Source: Paragorgia papillata
Lineage: Eukaryota > Cnidaria > Anthozoa > Scleralcyonacea > Coralliidae
Direction: 5' to 3'
Length of the DNA: 64,000 bases
Assembly (NCBI GenBank): GCA_035771165.1
Contig: JAWNZC010000014.1
Span: forward strand, 2,145,001-2,209,000
This document shows, one piece after another, positions 11,227 to 26,200 of this stretch. The notes under the pieces are model-generated. The model saw only the letters and a program-made list of their open reading frames with translations, was not told where the DNA came from and searched no databases. The number at the start of each line of letters is the position of its first letter. The stretch's first letter is position 1. The position numbers and the translations under genes are program-made.

Positions 11227-14200
11227 ATGAATCTAGAATTACTACGTAAGTTCTGTTGTAATATGTTATACTGATTTGCTAGGCTGATTGTTTCAACTTC
11301 TTGCTCAAGTTAACACCAATTATTTAACAAATATACAAACAAGTTGTGACTTGTGTGGACACTTTGTTCAAAAATAGTTTATAGCATTGCAACTTTTGAG
11401 ACTCTTATCTTGTTTTATATTTTAGAATCTTTTGGACCAAGTTATCCCGAAGTAAGATTCTATTTGGTTTTCGCACCAGTTAGATTTTGTAGTATTAAAA
11501 ATATATTAAGTTGCATCTTCATATTTGTGTGCTGTTATTGGGTAGATCTTAATTAGCTTATGGTACACATCCACATGTGCAATGGGCTTCTGTCACCCCC
11601 ATGTGACCCTGACCTCTGCCTTATTTTGATTGGTCGGTTAGTGTTACCCTGGTTCCAGAGGTTTCACTTCACTTGTGTCCAACCTAAAAAGCTTGTTTGA
11701 GGGCAAAACAGTTGGTTAGTGATTGAAGTTGCCAAAAGATCAGAGGCTCTTGACCAGTTAGGGTCACTAGGATCACACTTAATGTTTATTTGGTTAACCA
11801 CTAGTAAAATTGCAGGCACTGACAAAGAATTCCTGTGATTTAAAACAGAATTGGTTTCATTTTATTGAGAATTAAGATCACATAATTTAGTACATTTAAT
11901 TTTTAATCTTCAGTTGGCAATTGTTTTTTTTAAATTTTCATGATGATTTTCATTTAATGAAATGATTTGAGAAATTATGTTATGGTAAAGTTACATATAA
12001 ATAAATTACTCAATTTTTAGGAATATGATGGGACTTTGGATTGTGTGAGTGTTGCAGTAACTTGTTCATTCAACCGTCGGGGTACCTTACTTGCTGTGGG
12101 CTGTAATGATGGCCGTATTGTTATTTGGGACTTCTTGACAAGAGGAATTAGCAAAATTATCAGTGCTCATGTGCATCCTGTTTGCTCAGTGAGGTTTGTG
12201 CTTTTTTTTTACTCCACTCCATACTTTACATTATCTGGCTTACCTATTGCTAGTTTCTAAAGAATTTCTTAAAATACATTAACAGTAAATAGTAAATAGT
12301 ACGTTAATTAGTAAAAATTATAAGAAATCTTGAGATCACTGTTCTACATTGACTGATAATGTTGAAGTCAGTATGTTGAGAATCTATAAACTAAGTTTAC
12401 AGCTGTATTATGATTAATTGTGTGTGTGTGATGTACAGTGATGTGATGTGAACTTTATAGCCTAAAAAAGTCCCAATTGGTGTTATTCAACTCCCAAGCT
12501 TTTAAGTCACGATGTTAAATTTTGTAAAATTGCATGACAGTGTAGAATGGCATATTCATTCATCTTTAATTTGTTAATTACTGCATGAAGTTGCAGGAGA
12601 TTTAATAAACAACTTAAACATGGAGTGACCTCATTTTGTCTGGTTGGCATTTGTGAACTCTGTAATTTACTCTTTATGAGGGTGTTGACCTGGGAATGCA
12701 ACAGTGAAATGTGTTTGAAGAAACCATCAATTGAAACTAAAAAGTCAGTTTGGAAATAAACTGCTATATTGACTTTGTTTAAAGTTCAATGAACTCTTAC
12801 ACAGCAAACCTTTCAGGCCATATTTTGCCCATTTATTATCTTCTATGATCACAAAGGAAATCATGCCAGAACTAAGATAAATGATAATGAACTGTGTCTC
12901 ACATGGCCACTTTATGATCATGAGATCCACTGTGTATGCAATTATTGACCATCAAAGTACCGGTAGTTAATGCATCAATGATCAGCCCTGATCTGGCTGA
13001 GAGAAATTCTCACCAGACAAACTAAACAATGTCAAAGAAAGCTCCTGTCAACTTGCAGCAACACCAAGAAATTCAAATTTATGGCTGCTGCGGTGACATG
13101 AGATTCTGATTGAAGAAATATCAAGAAACTGAGAAAAGTACAGTCATGTACTTAGCCCTGTACCCCAAACATAGCCAAAGATATTCCACCATGGCACCCC
13201 CTGAGAATGATGCCAGGATTCAACTCCTGATTGGCAGAGATGCACCAGAATTGCTTAAAAGGCAAAAAAGGCACCTTATAGGCCTTTGTTCTAATATGGC
13301 CGGAGTGCTATGGATGGGGAGACCCAGGAGTCAGAGCCCAGAGGAGAAAAGCAAGAAGGCCTGGAATGGTTTTTGTCCTTTAAGCGTTTCTGGGATCTAC
13401 AGTACTGTAAAGAACGAAACATAAGTACGTTTGCGATGATTTTTATACCGAATATCTAACGATGAAGACAGGGGTATTATGGAGTGTATTACAATTGGAG
13501 CTCAAAATAAAAAAGATATTTAACTTTTAAACAACGTTTGATGGTTGCAGACTAAGAAAGCTAGTGACATGCATGAAAGCTAAGCTAGTGAAACTTCGTC
13601 GATCCGAAGTGGGCAGACCTGTGTCATTTTTATGCAAAAGTAAATAGTAGAATGTGAAAACACTCAGGACACTATAAAATATATTAATATAACATTCCTT
13701 TCTCAAATAACAACCCAGCTGTAAAGTGAATCAAAGTGCTATGAGTTTCGTTAGGCTTTCTCATGCACGCGTGTCCGCTCGGATCACCCAGGGCGCTCTA
13801 AAACACGGGCGGGGAAACGCGCATATAAATTGGCGAGCTATGTGTGATGCATCAAAGACTGGCACGAGCGCGCTTGGGCTCTGAAAATCAACAAAAAACA
13901 CAATTTGAATGGCGACCAAAAAGATAAAGAGTACCCGAGATAAATTCCTCTTTTTGAAAAGGAAGAAAACTTATTACTGCCATTATAAACACAAATAAAG
14001 AACAAGTAACTCTTTCAGATTAAATTTGTTTTAATTATATATTGTCAAGGATTTATTCTAGATTAATAAAATCACAATTGTTTATCGTGAGAGTTGAAAA
14101 AATTCCTAAAAATTTACAATTTTTAAAGGGCGCACGCCGTTAAAATCATGTTTTCTCCGCGAATCGGTTGACAAAAGTGAATTTGAATACACCCACGTAA

Positions 14201-17200
14201 AGACAATTAAATAGGCTTTCGAACTGACATAGTCAGCGAGCGTGCTTTTTTGTGCTTTTTTTTGTAAAACTGACATTTCACCAACCCATTTTTGAAAATT
14301 TTCTGTTCCATTCTCGCCACTCATGACTACAGCTTTAATACGTGAAACTAAAAAACTGCTAACGCTTTCAAGTTTAAAACCCCATGCTTCTTTTAAAGAG
14401 CAATCACGTGAATTAACATATACACAATGCTAAAACCCTGTTTCCAATAATGTTAAACAAACGAGAAGAACTGAGACTTTTAAAACAAATTTCAACCAAA
14501 TGATGTAAATAAAAATTGCAAAGTTTACTACAAGTCTGCATCAATGCGACTCAAGCTATAGTTTACGACGGTAAAAACAAGATTACTATTCTTTGTTTGC
14601 CAAATTTTATGTGCACAGAAATACTATAGACGTTAACCGGCAGAAAACTCTAACAGGTTTGCCCAAACTTCAGCGTAAAGCATTTAAAATAAACAATAAA
14701 AATCAGAACGTTTTCGGCTTTGTGTTAAAATATCCAGAGTAAACAATCTTAATATGCAGTTCAGCATATTTTGTCATAGATAATATCATGATAACAACAA
14801 CTAAAAAACTCTCTTACGGCATGCAGATTTACATTATATATTTTGTACGAGAAACTGGTAACTACAATGATTGCATTTTGCAGACAAAATTTGATCATAC
14901 TCTATCTGAAAATTGTGTTACAGTTGTCGAATGCCGAAGACACTACTCAATTTCAAATCTTGGTTAAATCTACAGCACAAGAGACCAACGTACGATGATA
15001 TAGTTATAGATATTTTTTTAAGGGACATACTAAAAAGAGTACTGTAGTATCTCTTACCATATACTTCTGTCTCCGTTTTAAACAAATCTGATCAAGTCCA
15101 TTATTTTACAGACTACAGTACAGTTGATAATCACGGCCGCTTGGGGTTTGAACTATTCAGTTGTTTTTTGTAGCTTCTAAAGTTTGCAGGAGATTCATTC
15201 AAGACTATTTACTGGTATGTATGGGTATATAGATCATTAAAATAACATTTATAGAGCAAATACATCAAGATTACGGCTTAAAAAAGCTGGAAACCACACA
15301 TATACTTGGCAGCATATATTCAAATGGAGGTTCGACTTTCACAGACCACAGGTAGAGTCTTCGACTTCGTCTTGAGGTATCTGAATCAGCCATAACATGC
15401 AATAGCCAATAGTGAATCCTATTTTTTTCTCATCATTACTGTGATTTTTCATGCGGAGCTTTCTATCGGTAAAGATTCTTTTGTTGTTAGCATCTTTTTT
15501 CAGCCGTCTCAGTTTTCTTCGCTCATGGTTTCTCTTCTTTCGAAAATGAAATTGAATCGAAGCTCAACAGTGATATATGCGGGGGGTACGCGCATCACAC
15601 ATAGATCAGGGCTCCCATTGCCGTTTCCCCGCCCGTGTTTTAGAGCACCCTGGATCACCTCACCTAAACGCGTCAACCAAATACGTCTAAGGAGGTAAAT
15701 AATAAATAAGGAGGTAAGGCATCAGCCCCTTCAGTGAAACTGTCTTTAATAACACTTTGAAGCTTGAAGATGAGTCCTTAGTATTTTATTCTCGCTAACG
15801 CCAGACGATTTTATTCGGGCTAACGCAGACGATTTTATTCAACACAGGGAGAGGTCCAGGCCTCAAAGTATTTAGTAAAGGAACATAATTCATATGCACG
15901 GCAGCCCTGTATGACACCGAAATGGCTACTTTCTGCGAAGACCGCTGGTTCCTCATCACTATACATGTACGTCCTGTGTGCAGAAAGGAAGAATCCACAA
16001 AACTGATGAGCCTGGGAAATGCCCATCCCGTTTCGTTCCAAGAACGTCGTTAGGCAATTGCCAAACAACCTTAACCAAGCTTTCAGCCATCTCCACGGAT
16101 TACGTCGCTGCCTCAAAAGGAAGCCACAGATGCAAAAATATTATTTTGCGGCTGAACGTTTTGAGCGTGCATGGACATGCCACTCTCGTAATACACGACA
16201 AAACCTCCCAAACAGTCATAGATGGTGAGCAACAAAAGGCATCTACAGGGCGAGTCTCGTACCTCACTTTATGGTATATCACCGAAAAGAACCTGGTCAA
16301 ATTCGTATGGTGTTTAACTCTTTTTCCGAATTTCAGGGAGTATCGCTATAATCAAAGACTTATTAACCGCCCCGATCTTATAATATGAACAGCCTTCTTG
16401 GAGTACTTATGAATCTATTTTCGACAAGGGAAGTGAACATCGTGATCATGTGTGACGCCGAGCAGATGTTTCATTCGTTTCACGATCTACGATTTTTCTG
16501 GCTTTAAGGATAATGACCTGTCAAAAGGAATAGTAGAAATCAAAATGACCGTCCACCTTTCTGGCAAAGGCTCCACTGCTGCAGTGGCGACCTGTTATTA
16601 GGAACGACTGCCAGTGCCAACGTGAACGAGGAAAGACCTGTGAACTCCATACTTCCTCCCACTCTCCCCTCATATTTGGAAAGCTAACTTCGGCTCAAAA
16701 AGTGAAGTCAAGCTCTATTACGTCGCCTTCAGTCCCCCAATATACGCGACCAAGACGTGGTTCGCGTCAGGATGGCGCAAGGGACTGGAAGCGACGTAAT
16801 AAGTACAAAATTTTGACTTCACTTTTGAAGCGTGATAATGACTGAAGTTAGCGTCCCAGGTATAGGAATGGATATACGAAATGGAGTTCACTGGGAAAAA
16901 CATGGAAGCGCCGCAAAAAAATCGTAAATTGCGATTATTACGTTGGCGAAGGACCTACCTCATGCCACACGGGACGCGTAAAGGGGTCAATTTGTTGGAA
17001 GGAGTACAGGTGATGGTAGCCACAGCCAATCTCTCCTCGCATAAACCCTACAGTTGTTATATGGTCATGGACGCTCTATCAGAAGAAAACTACGCGAAGG
17101 TGACCCCCAACCTGGATCACTGGTGTGACACGTTACAAACGTTCCCTCGGTGACATCTTTACATTTAAAGGTAGTGACATCTTTACATTTCAAGTTTTAA

Positions 17201-20200
17201 GAAAAAAGGAGCGTTTAAACGGCGAGAAGTTTTGTCAACATTCGTATATTCCACCCGCTTAGTATATATAGCAGCGTCCGTCACCATAAATTACATGTGT
17301 AAGGTTTTTAGAAGAATATGTGGACACGCGTGGAAACTCTGGAAACGCAACCTACAAAAGTTAGAAAATGTTTCTGTACCTCGCTGCTACCATCCAAAGT
17401 ACTTTGGACGACTAGTCCGTACCGATATCCACCCCTTCTCCGACGCTAGCAAAGATGCAACAGCCACTGCTGTGTATATTGTACTGAGCTTCGACAAGTC
17501 GATGACAAAGGAATGGTCAACGTATAGCCCTTGTATTTGGCCGAGTGAAAGTTGCACCAGGGAGCTAGGCAAAGAGGATCTACTGCAACTGGAACTATGC
17601 GGCGCGGTTTTATCTACCCAAGCCGCACAGTGAGTAAAGAAAGAGCTCAGTTTGGGTGTCAGCTAGATCATCTTCTACACTGATTCTTGACTGAATTTTG
17701 TCCTAGGCTACGTCGAAAACGAGATCCAAAGATTTAACGTTTATGTAGCAAACCCACTGATCTTTAAAAAAAGACTGGATCAAGTAACTCTTTGTTCATC
17801 AGGGTCAGAAAAGCTTGCGAAATATTGGTTTGGTCCCTTGCTAATGACGCTGATAATTGTGTAGTTAGATAGATCAATACGAAGATGGGAAATTCGAGAC
17901 AAAATGCTGTGTTGATGGTGAAAAGCGAAAAAAAAGAAGAAACAAGACGAGAACAACTATGTATAGAGACATTTTAAACATGCAGTTGGTCATTAATAGT
18001 AATGGCGGATTTTGCCTTCTGCCTTCATTTTCTAAACAGTAGTTGCTCGATGCAGTCTTATTTGGAGATCAGTGAGCCAACCGAGTTCAACATTTCCAAG
18101 CCACATTGGTGAATACGCGGATACATCAAGTAATCCGGCCGACCCTAGCTATTACCATGCACGAAACACTAGTGGAATCCGTTTGGTTGTCCGGTCCTGC
18201 ATCATTCTTACATCAAGCTTTGTTGTCCATAAAGTCTAAAGCCCTGATCAAACGAGAACGCAAGTCATCGCAAGTTAGCTTACGATGACTTGCGATACCA
18301 CCAGTCAAACGTCGGCACAAGTTCTGCACTTCCGCTAGTTCCCACGCCTTTTCGCTAGTTCTCACGGTAGTTTCTATGACGACGGAGCACGAAAGACTTG
18401 CATCGACTTGTGTTTTGTGTTCAAACGTTTCGCAAGCTCTCGCAAGTTGAAAAAAACTTGCGTTCAAATTTGAACAAGCTCAAATTAGTCGCAAGCTAAC
18501 GCAAGTCACCGCAAGTCATCGCAAGCTGGCGGTCAAACGAAGAACCCGAACCTACCTATAGACGACATCAATAACGATTTCTGCCTTAATGCAAACGAAG
18601 GCCTGAGTCAACAGGTCGAAAGCTAATTAGCAATAAATAATAATAGACCGATACCATAAATTCTCGCTTCTTTTGTCACCATGCACACATTTAAAATTTC
18701 TACATTGCCAATTTTTGCGTATTTAGAAAACTTTGTAAAGTGTTTCATACAGTAAGAATGACAATAAAAATATCACTGAATAATTATTTGTCCTTGAATA
18801 ATGTTGTCTGATATAGTGTCTGCATTGTTTATCTGTGAAATACTGTGTCTGTTGTACGAAACATAGTCTGATTCTTTCATAGCTGGAGTCGTAATGGATT
18901 CAAATTACTTAGTGCATCAAGTGACTGGTGCGTTTCAGTATGGGATGTTCTCAGTGGAGAATGTGATGAAAAATACAGATTTCCATCCGCTGTAATCAAA
19001 GTACAGTTTCATCCACGAGACAAGTAAGATGTATATACTGTACAGTTTATTGTTATTTTAGTTTTTCGACTGATTAGATCAAGTAGTCTGATTGTATTCC
19101 AAACGCAGAGTTTAGAGCTTTACGTATTGAAATCTGGCTGAATAAAGTCAATTTTTATTCTTTGCTGAATAAAGTCAATAAATTGCTAAGAATTAAGTAG
19201 AGAAAAAATGTCTTTTGAACCCATTACAGTTGGTTTCAGGTTGCTTTTGACGAAAATGTTTAGACGTTCGTTCTGCAAGTTCATTTGACCTTCGCATTTA
19301 ATTGGCTGCTAGTTGCTAGTAGCCAATCAAATGCCTAGTTCAATACGAACTTGGGAACCTCGGAACGGACTTCTAAACATTTCCGTCAAAAGCAACCTGA
19401 AACCAACTGTAAAATGTTTTCTCTTTATTTCATTATTTGAACATTTTTCTTTTTGTTTACGCTTTGGCTTTGCTCGTGATTACGGGCTTTGCTCTGATGA
19501 AGGGTTCTACTCGAAACGTCAGTATTTCGTTCCAAAAAATATCGACAGTTCACCACCTTTTCTCTTTTCTAATTTAATTAAGGTTTTTCTTAAACTTCTA
19601 AATAAACTATACTGTCAAGTGTTGTTAATACACGACTGGAGTTTAAAATGTGGTTGGTTTAAAGTCTAATTTAATATGGATTACTGTACACGTATGACGC
19701 TGTACATAAAACGCCATGAATAGTGTACAGCAGTATAAACATAATTGTAAAGGTGGAAAAAAAACAATTAAACTGTAACGGTACGTGCATGTTTATCTAT
19801 GATCTGGCATTGAAGGTCTATTATGGAGGAGGCAGTGCGCGCATCAAAAAAGATCATGGTGGAGCGCTCTCGAATGTAAGGACTAAGGAAGGTACCGGGG
19901 AACCATAATCATCGTCGCTTCACCTTGTGGCTAAATTGTGAAAGGCGCAGATCAAACGGTGTTTGTAACGTTGATGTTAAGTTTTTTTTATTCTTTGAGG
20001 AGAACCTTAATTGAACATCAATGGGTTTTATATCAAACACATTATCTGCTCTGTATACTTTTAAACTTGTGGTAAACTTATTAACTTTGAAGTACATCTA
20101 ATGTGACATCCTTTTCTAGCAAAAAGTTTCTTGTTTGTCCTATGAAACAAGCTCCTGTGTTAGTTCATATTAAGCACGGTCATAAAGTCTTACCTACAGC

Positions 20201-23200
20201 AGGCGAGGTTAGTCATTATGTATACTAGGGTGAGGCGGTTAATCGATAAACCGAAAAAACCCGATGTGTTTTGAAAACCGATTTAACCGATGTTGCTTTT
20301 GGAGAAAAACCGAAAAAATCGAAAAATCGAAAGAAAAATCGGTATTTCAATAAAATCGAACCATACTTACACGGGTTTTTGTTGCGTTTACACACGGAAT
20401 TGACGGGAAAACGACTGAAGAGATTTGCGCCTTCGAAATACCGTACGTTTATTGCCAGGTAGGATCTCCGATATAAGAACGGAAATTACGGAAAGGCTTC
20501 GATTCAGATTCGCACGAGCTTGAACGCATAAGCGGATCAAACGAAGATGAATTTTGATTGGCTCAAATGAAGGCGGACCTCTGCGAAGACAGGTCTAAAG
20601 TAAAATTGGTGTATGACTCATAAACAGTCGGAGCGTAACATGAATAATTAACCAATTTTCGCTTTCAATGTTATATCGCGTATATTTTCTGACTCGTGCT
20701 CTTTCAGCTTTGCCTTTTTAAGTAACCGTTCGTTGAAACTTGGAATACTTTGTTACGCTGTCCGAAACTGTTGGTTACTGGTAAAATTTCTCTGCCAAAA
20801 TGAGCCAAAGTGCTGTTTGGCATTTCTTCAAGAAAGCCGAAAAACCGGACGATTCTCCTGAATGTAAAATTTGCACGCGTTCCGTAAAAAACAAGGGAGG
20901 CAATACATCGAATTTGATGCAGCATCTTAGAAGAATCCATCCTACCCAATATGCCACGATGACGCCGCCGGGACGAAAGGCAGCAGTGAGTCGGCCGACG
21001 AACGCTAGCAACGCAGCTTCATCCGAAATGCCGCCTACAGTAAAGAGCCTCTTCGCCAGCAACGCGCCATTGACACCAGGAAATAAGCGTCACGAAGCCA
21101 AAAAAAAATCAGTTCACTCGGTTTTTTCGGGTTTTTTCGGGCGGTTTTCGGTTTTCGGTTTTTTATAAAAACCGCCTCACCCTAATGTATACAACATGTA
21201 TATCATGCAATAATCATTTTTTTTATTTGTATGTTGTACAATGGACCCCATAAAAATATACTATTTAGCGGAATCTATTAGTTTTTAGTAAAGAGTGCTA
21301 TAGAGTGCACAGTGGATTTTATCATTTTTTTCTCTGGTCGTGATGACAATATATGATGTACTGTATGAGTATAGATAAGTAAAGATTTTATCCAGGAAAA
21401 AGATTTGTAGGATGATACACCACATGTGGTTATTTCTATTTTGTTGTGCTTTTGTCGTGTTGACTAAATATTACAATGTGAAGCTTTAAATTGCTCTGAT
21501 GAAGACCTGAGTCAACAGGCCAAGAGCTCAGTTCAATAAACATGCTGTATCTACAAATGTTTTTTGCCATGCAAACTGTGAAACAAGTAAAACAGCTAGT
21601 ACTGTATATGCCATATCATACAGCGTGTACTGTATATCATATCGGTGATAACGGTAGACTGTTTATATTTGACTACTTCAGACTATAGCAGTCTGTGTGT
21701 GTTACAGAGTGTGACACCGAGTTTCAACTAATCGATTGTTTTAGTATGTAGTTAGATTTAGGATGAAGTTTACAAACTTTTGTCTAATTTTAGTCCGAAC
21801 AAAATGTCGTTGCTTCATTTGACCGGAAAGGAGAGCACATTTACATTGGAAATGCAAAAGGAAAGGTAGCTATTGTCTTGGTTTTCTAATTTAAAATATT
21901 AGATTTACACTACTGTAGGTTTGCAAATGTCCTTAAAATCACATTCCAATTTCGATGATATTTTAAGAAACGTAATTTTGAGTGTGTTTTTACCTTGATA
22001 ACTTGATAACAGACATATAGTTTAACGCTATTCTGGCTAATACAAGTTTGAGCGTATTAAACTTAAAAACTTACTGTTAATGCTTCAACGTTTTTGCACT
22101 CTGATCTAGTGTCTTTATTAGGAGTGGTCGTTGTGAAGAAGAACCACGGTTGTTAGTAAATTCACATGTTTATCTTTATATTGTTTTAGGTCATAGTCAT
22201 AGACACAGAAAATCTCGAGGTATGTTCTTTAATTCATTCTTTTGTAGTTTTATATTAGAGAAACCTTCCAATGACCTGTTTGGCCCTCTATGAACCCGCA
22301 TTAAGCTACTGAGGCTCGGATGGAGAGCTAGGGTTGCAAATGCGTAGCCATATGCGCTGAGCATTGAGCTTGACGAACATCTACATGTTGTAGGATCCAT
22401 CTGTATGGACCGTCTGTTATTGTTGAAAGAATTTCATTCCACTTTAATATACCTGTAGATAAATTGTCTTACAAATGTTTGTGAATATTTAAGAAATAGA
22501 AAACATTTTCAGTTTTTCTAGTGGAAGTTTAGAAGAACGAGAAATAGCAGTAGGACAGTCATATCGAGATTTTCTATAGTCTTTTACAAGTGTTTCTATG
22601 AATGAGAACTAGGAAAATGTTTTCTATTTGTTTAATGCGTCAAACAAATTAAGCAAAAACCGATCTTTTGTCAAAATGTAACTTCTCCTAACTCACAATA
22701 GGCAAAGTGAAACGCGTTAGCATTGTCACGCGGTAAAGACTAACCTATTATGAACAAGTTTTCTGATTGGCTAGAAATAACAGTCACATTGTCAGTTACC
22801 AATTCGTTCCCATGCCCGTTGTTGATTTAAATTGAGTTAGAGTTTTCGTTAGGGTTAGGTTATGTCTAAACCAATTAAAAACCTTCTTGGTATAGGTAGA
22901 TGCCGACCTTTTCAGCATGCAATTTGGGTTATAGAAACACGTCTTTTGGTGCACCATGGTGCACATTCCCAAATGTTATTTTATAAATGATTATACTGAA
23001 TGATAACTATGTACTATTTAAGAAATAGGAAATGGCCGCCTGTGTTTGTATAGCTTGAGTTACCGAGCCGTAGACAAGGGTTTGCATAAGTACTTTCGAA
23101 TTCTCGCAAACTTATTCAAGTGTTTGCATCAAATTATATATATTTTTTTACGAAATAAGACAAAGAAGTGCCGTGACGTCACTACCGTATTTATACACGC

Positions 23201-26200
23201 GAGTTGCATGATCATGCGCACGCATCATTTTGGTGGGCCACAGACATCATTTTGGCGGGCCACATGCATAACAAATGTGGTAAATGAACGAAATTCTACA
23301 ATTTCTGAAGATATTAGCATTTAGAATTATTTTCGTTTAGTATTGATCACGTTTTTATGGATGTGGCCCGCCAAAATGATGCGCGCGCAACATCATACAA
23401 CTGCCCTATAGCCTGAAAACACGGTAAATGACCAATCAGAGCGTGCGTAAGACGCAACCGATTTTATAAAAGTATAATAAGCTGCTCAATGAATCAGGTC
23501 ATGCCTTAGTCTTAGAGCTTGTTCAACTGCATGAAGAATGTTTCTTTATTTTAGGAGGTAACTAGTTTTAAGATCTCCAGTGGAACAAGTGCTAACGTTG
23601 CAATAAAGTCCATTGAGTTTTCAAGAAGAGGAAGGTAGGCACAGTGAGCTTTATATATAACTGGAGTGATATCTTTGTGATGGACAGTGTGCAGGCATGT
23701 AGGCCTGAACTCTGAAGTACGTATAGTCCTAGTCTTCTACGCGGTCTGGTCAAGTCTAATCAAAAACCGCGTAGGAGACTGGAACTATACCTACTTCAGC
23801 CCTACATGTCCACCATGTTTGGCAGGGCCTTTTTTAAGGATTTTCCCCTGGGGGGGGCGGTTCCCAAAAAGGGACTCTTCTGAGGGGGTCCGGGGGCATG
23901 CCCCCCCCGCCCCCCCCCCCCCCCCCGAAATGTTTTGAAATTTAGAGTCTCGGAATGCCATTTCCTGCATTCTAAGGGGTGATTTTTAAGAACACTGAAG
24001 GTCATAAAATGTCATAAAAACTAGTGAAAATACAACACATTTCTGACTGTTTCGCTTTGTTTCAGAACTCATCAGCTTGTTCACTTTCAAATATAATATG
24101 GAAAATTTTGACTTTTGTGGTCTGCCATTTTCTTTAAAAATAATTTCTCTTCACTTCATGTTAGGTCAACATAATAATTTAAGTAAATCTAAGTTGTTAA
24201 TTAAGGGCTAAAACTTACTTTCCGTTTGTTTATTTTTTATTCCTTGCTTATTTGTTTGTATTAAATTTAAGAAAAATGGACTTTTCCTGGGGGGGGGGCA
24301 AAAATAGATTCGTGGGGGGGGGGGGGGCATAAGGGGAGCATTTGCCCCCCCCCCCCCAGCTTATATGTTAAAAAAGGCCCTGCTGTTTGGCGGCAATATT
24401 TGCCCGGTCAATGACCAGCAGATATCACTCCAGTTCTATATAGAGCTCACTGGGTAGGCAGTGGAAGTTACAAGTGTTTCTGTGCACTGAAGCCGTGAGT
24501 AACTCTGTCTGGTCTTGGCTTGTATTCTCGATTTTGAAAGTTTTGTTGTTTTTTAGTGCGTTTCTAATCAACTCTTCAGATCGTATAATTCGTGTTTTTG
24601 ATGGTCAAATTATTCTTGCTTGCAAAGGGCAAGAAAATGCTGAACCTGAACCTATCCAGAAACTTCAAGATCTTGTGAACAGGTAAAAAATATTTAGCTT
24701 GTCAAATTATGTACACGTAGAAATGTCACAAGTTGCTACACGTTGTTAAACGAGCTGTTTATTGGCTTATTTAAAGTGCTTATGAAACGAAAATTAAGTT
24801 TGTCTTATTTGAAAGTACTTTTAAAATGACAAAGTAACATCTTTTGCCGTTTTTTGTTTCATTGCTTCGTTGTTGAGATATTTCAGTTTGTTTTATATGT
24901 GAAACTAACCAGTGACATCACAACGTGCATAATGACTTACTGGGAAAGGTTATATATCTTTGCTATTATTAAACGGAATCAGTTGAGAATGTATACTTTT
25001 GTTGTTGTAAGGGAAAAACACACACACAACTGCTTCGAAGTGATTCCGTCTGATAATAGCAAAGATATATAACCTTTCCCGGTAAGTCATTATGCACGTC
25101 GTGACGTCACTGGTTAGTTTCGCTTATAAAACAAACTGTGATATCTTAAAAACAAAGTAAGGAAACAAAAAACTGCAAAAGGTGTTACTTTGTCATTTTA
25201 AAAGTACTTTCAAATAAGACAAACTTAATTTTCGTTTCATAAACACTTTAAGGCCATGTACAAAAACAGAGACTTTTTTATACGAATAGACATTATAGAC
25301 CTTTTTCCTACACTAATCCGGCCTCTTCGATGACGGAGAACAGATTTTTCGAAAATGATCACGCAAGTGAAGACGGCGAAAACGAAGCTTTTCGGAAAGC
25401 TGACATCACGCGATGTTAGTTTCAGTCACCCACGGCCTTTCATTGCGCACGCTCAACAGGATATTGTGCATTTTTTGGGTCGTTTCGGCGTTTTAGCGTA
25501 GATAGCAAAAACGATTCGAAAACGATGTTGTGGACGGAAAACGTTTGATACGTTTTCGATACGAGGTCATCGTGTTCAAGCGGAAACGGATTAGTGTGAA
25601 CATGGCCCAATTATCATCTTCCGTATATAAATTGCCTAACAGCGTTCATCATTGTTTCAACCATTTTGTTCAGCAATGATGAAGCAACAAGATTATGTGT
25701 GGTGGCTGGAACAGAGGAAATTTCTATTAATATAGAACGAACATGGTCACAAATTTCATCATGGTGAAAGCTTTGCTTAAAAATAAAATCGCAATAAAGA
25801 TATATCATGTCTAGTTCTACCTGTCAAGCCATGGTGATTACTTATTATATTTGCATAAAAATTATAAATTTATAATTAGGACGTTTAGATTTCCATATCT
25901 TGTCTTTTGATTTTAATTCTCAGATTTGTTGGCGGAGCTGAGCAGCTCTGTTTCAGTTGTCCAATTGTAATTTTGATATTTTTGCTCTAGAACGCTGTGG
26001 AAGAAGTGTTGTTTTTCTGGTGATGGAGAGTATATTGTTGCAGGTGTGGTGAACTGATTACATCATTTTTAGGCATTTAATCATGTACATGTATTTGCTT
26101 GATAATGGCGCTAGTTATTTTATTTATTAACTTTACCATTGATTTAGTAAATACTATATATGGAATTACATTTAGCAATGGCAGGTGAAACCACAACAGC

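Noticed and set aside
18240..18545. A CRISPR-like repeat array
   Set aside because: Short CGCAAGT units without regular spacers, in a eukaryotic intron; MITE-like palindromes explain it.
23687..24005. Pro/Gly-rich ORFs on both strands
   Set aside because: They come from C- and G-runs of the hAT MITE at 23823-24382.
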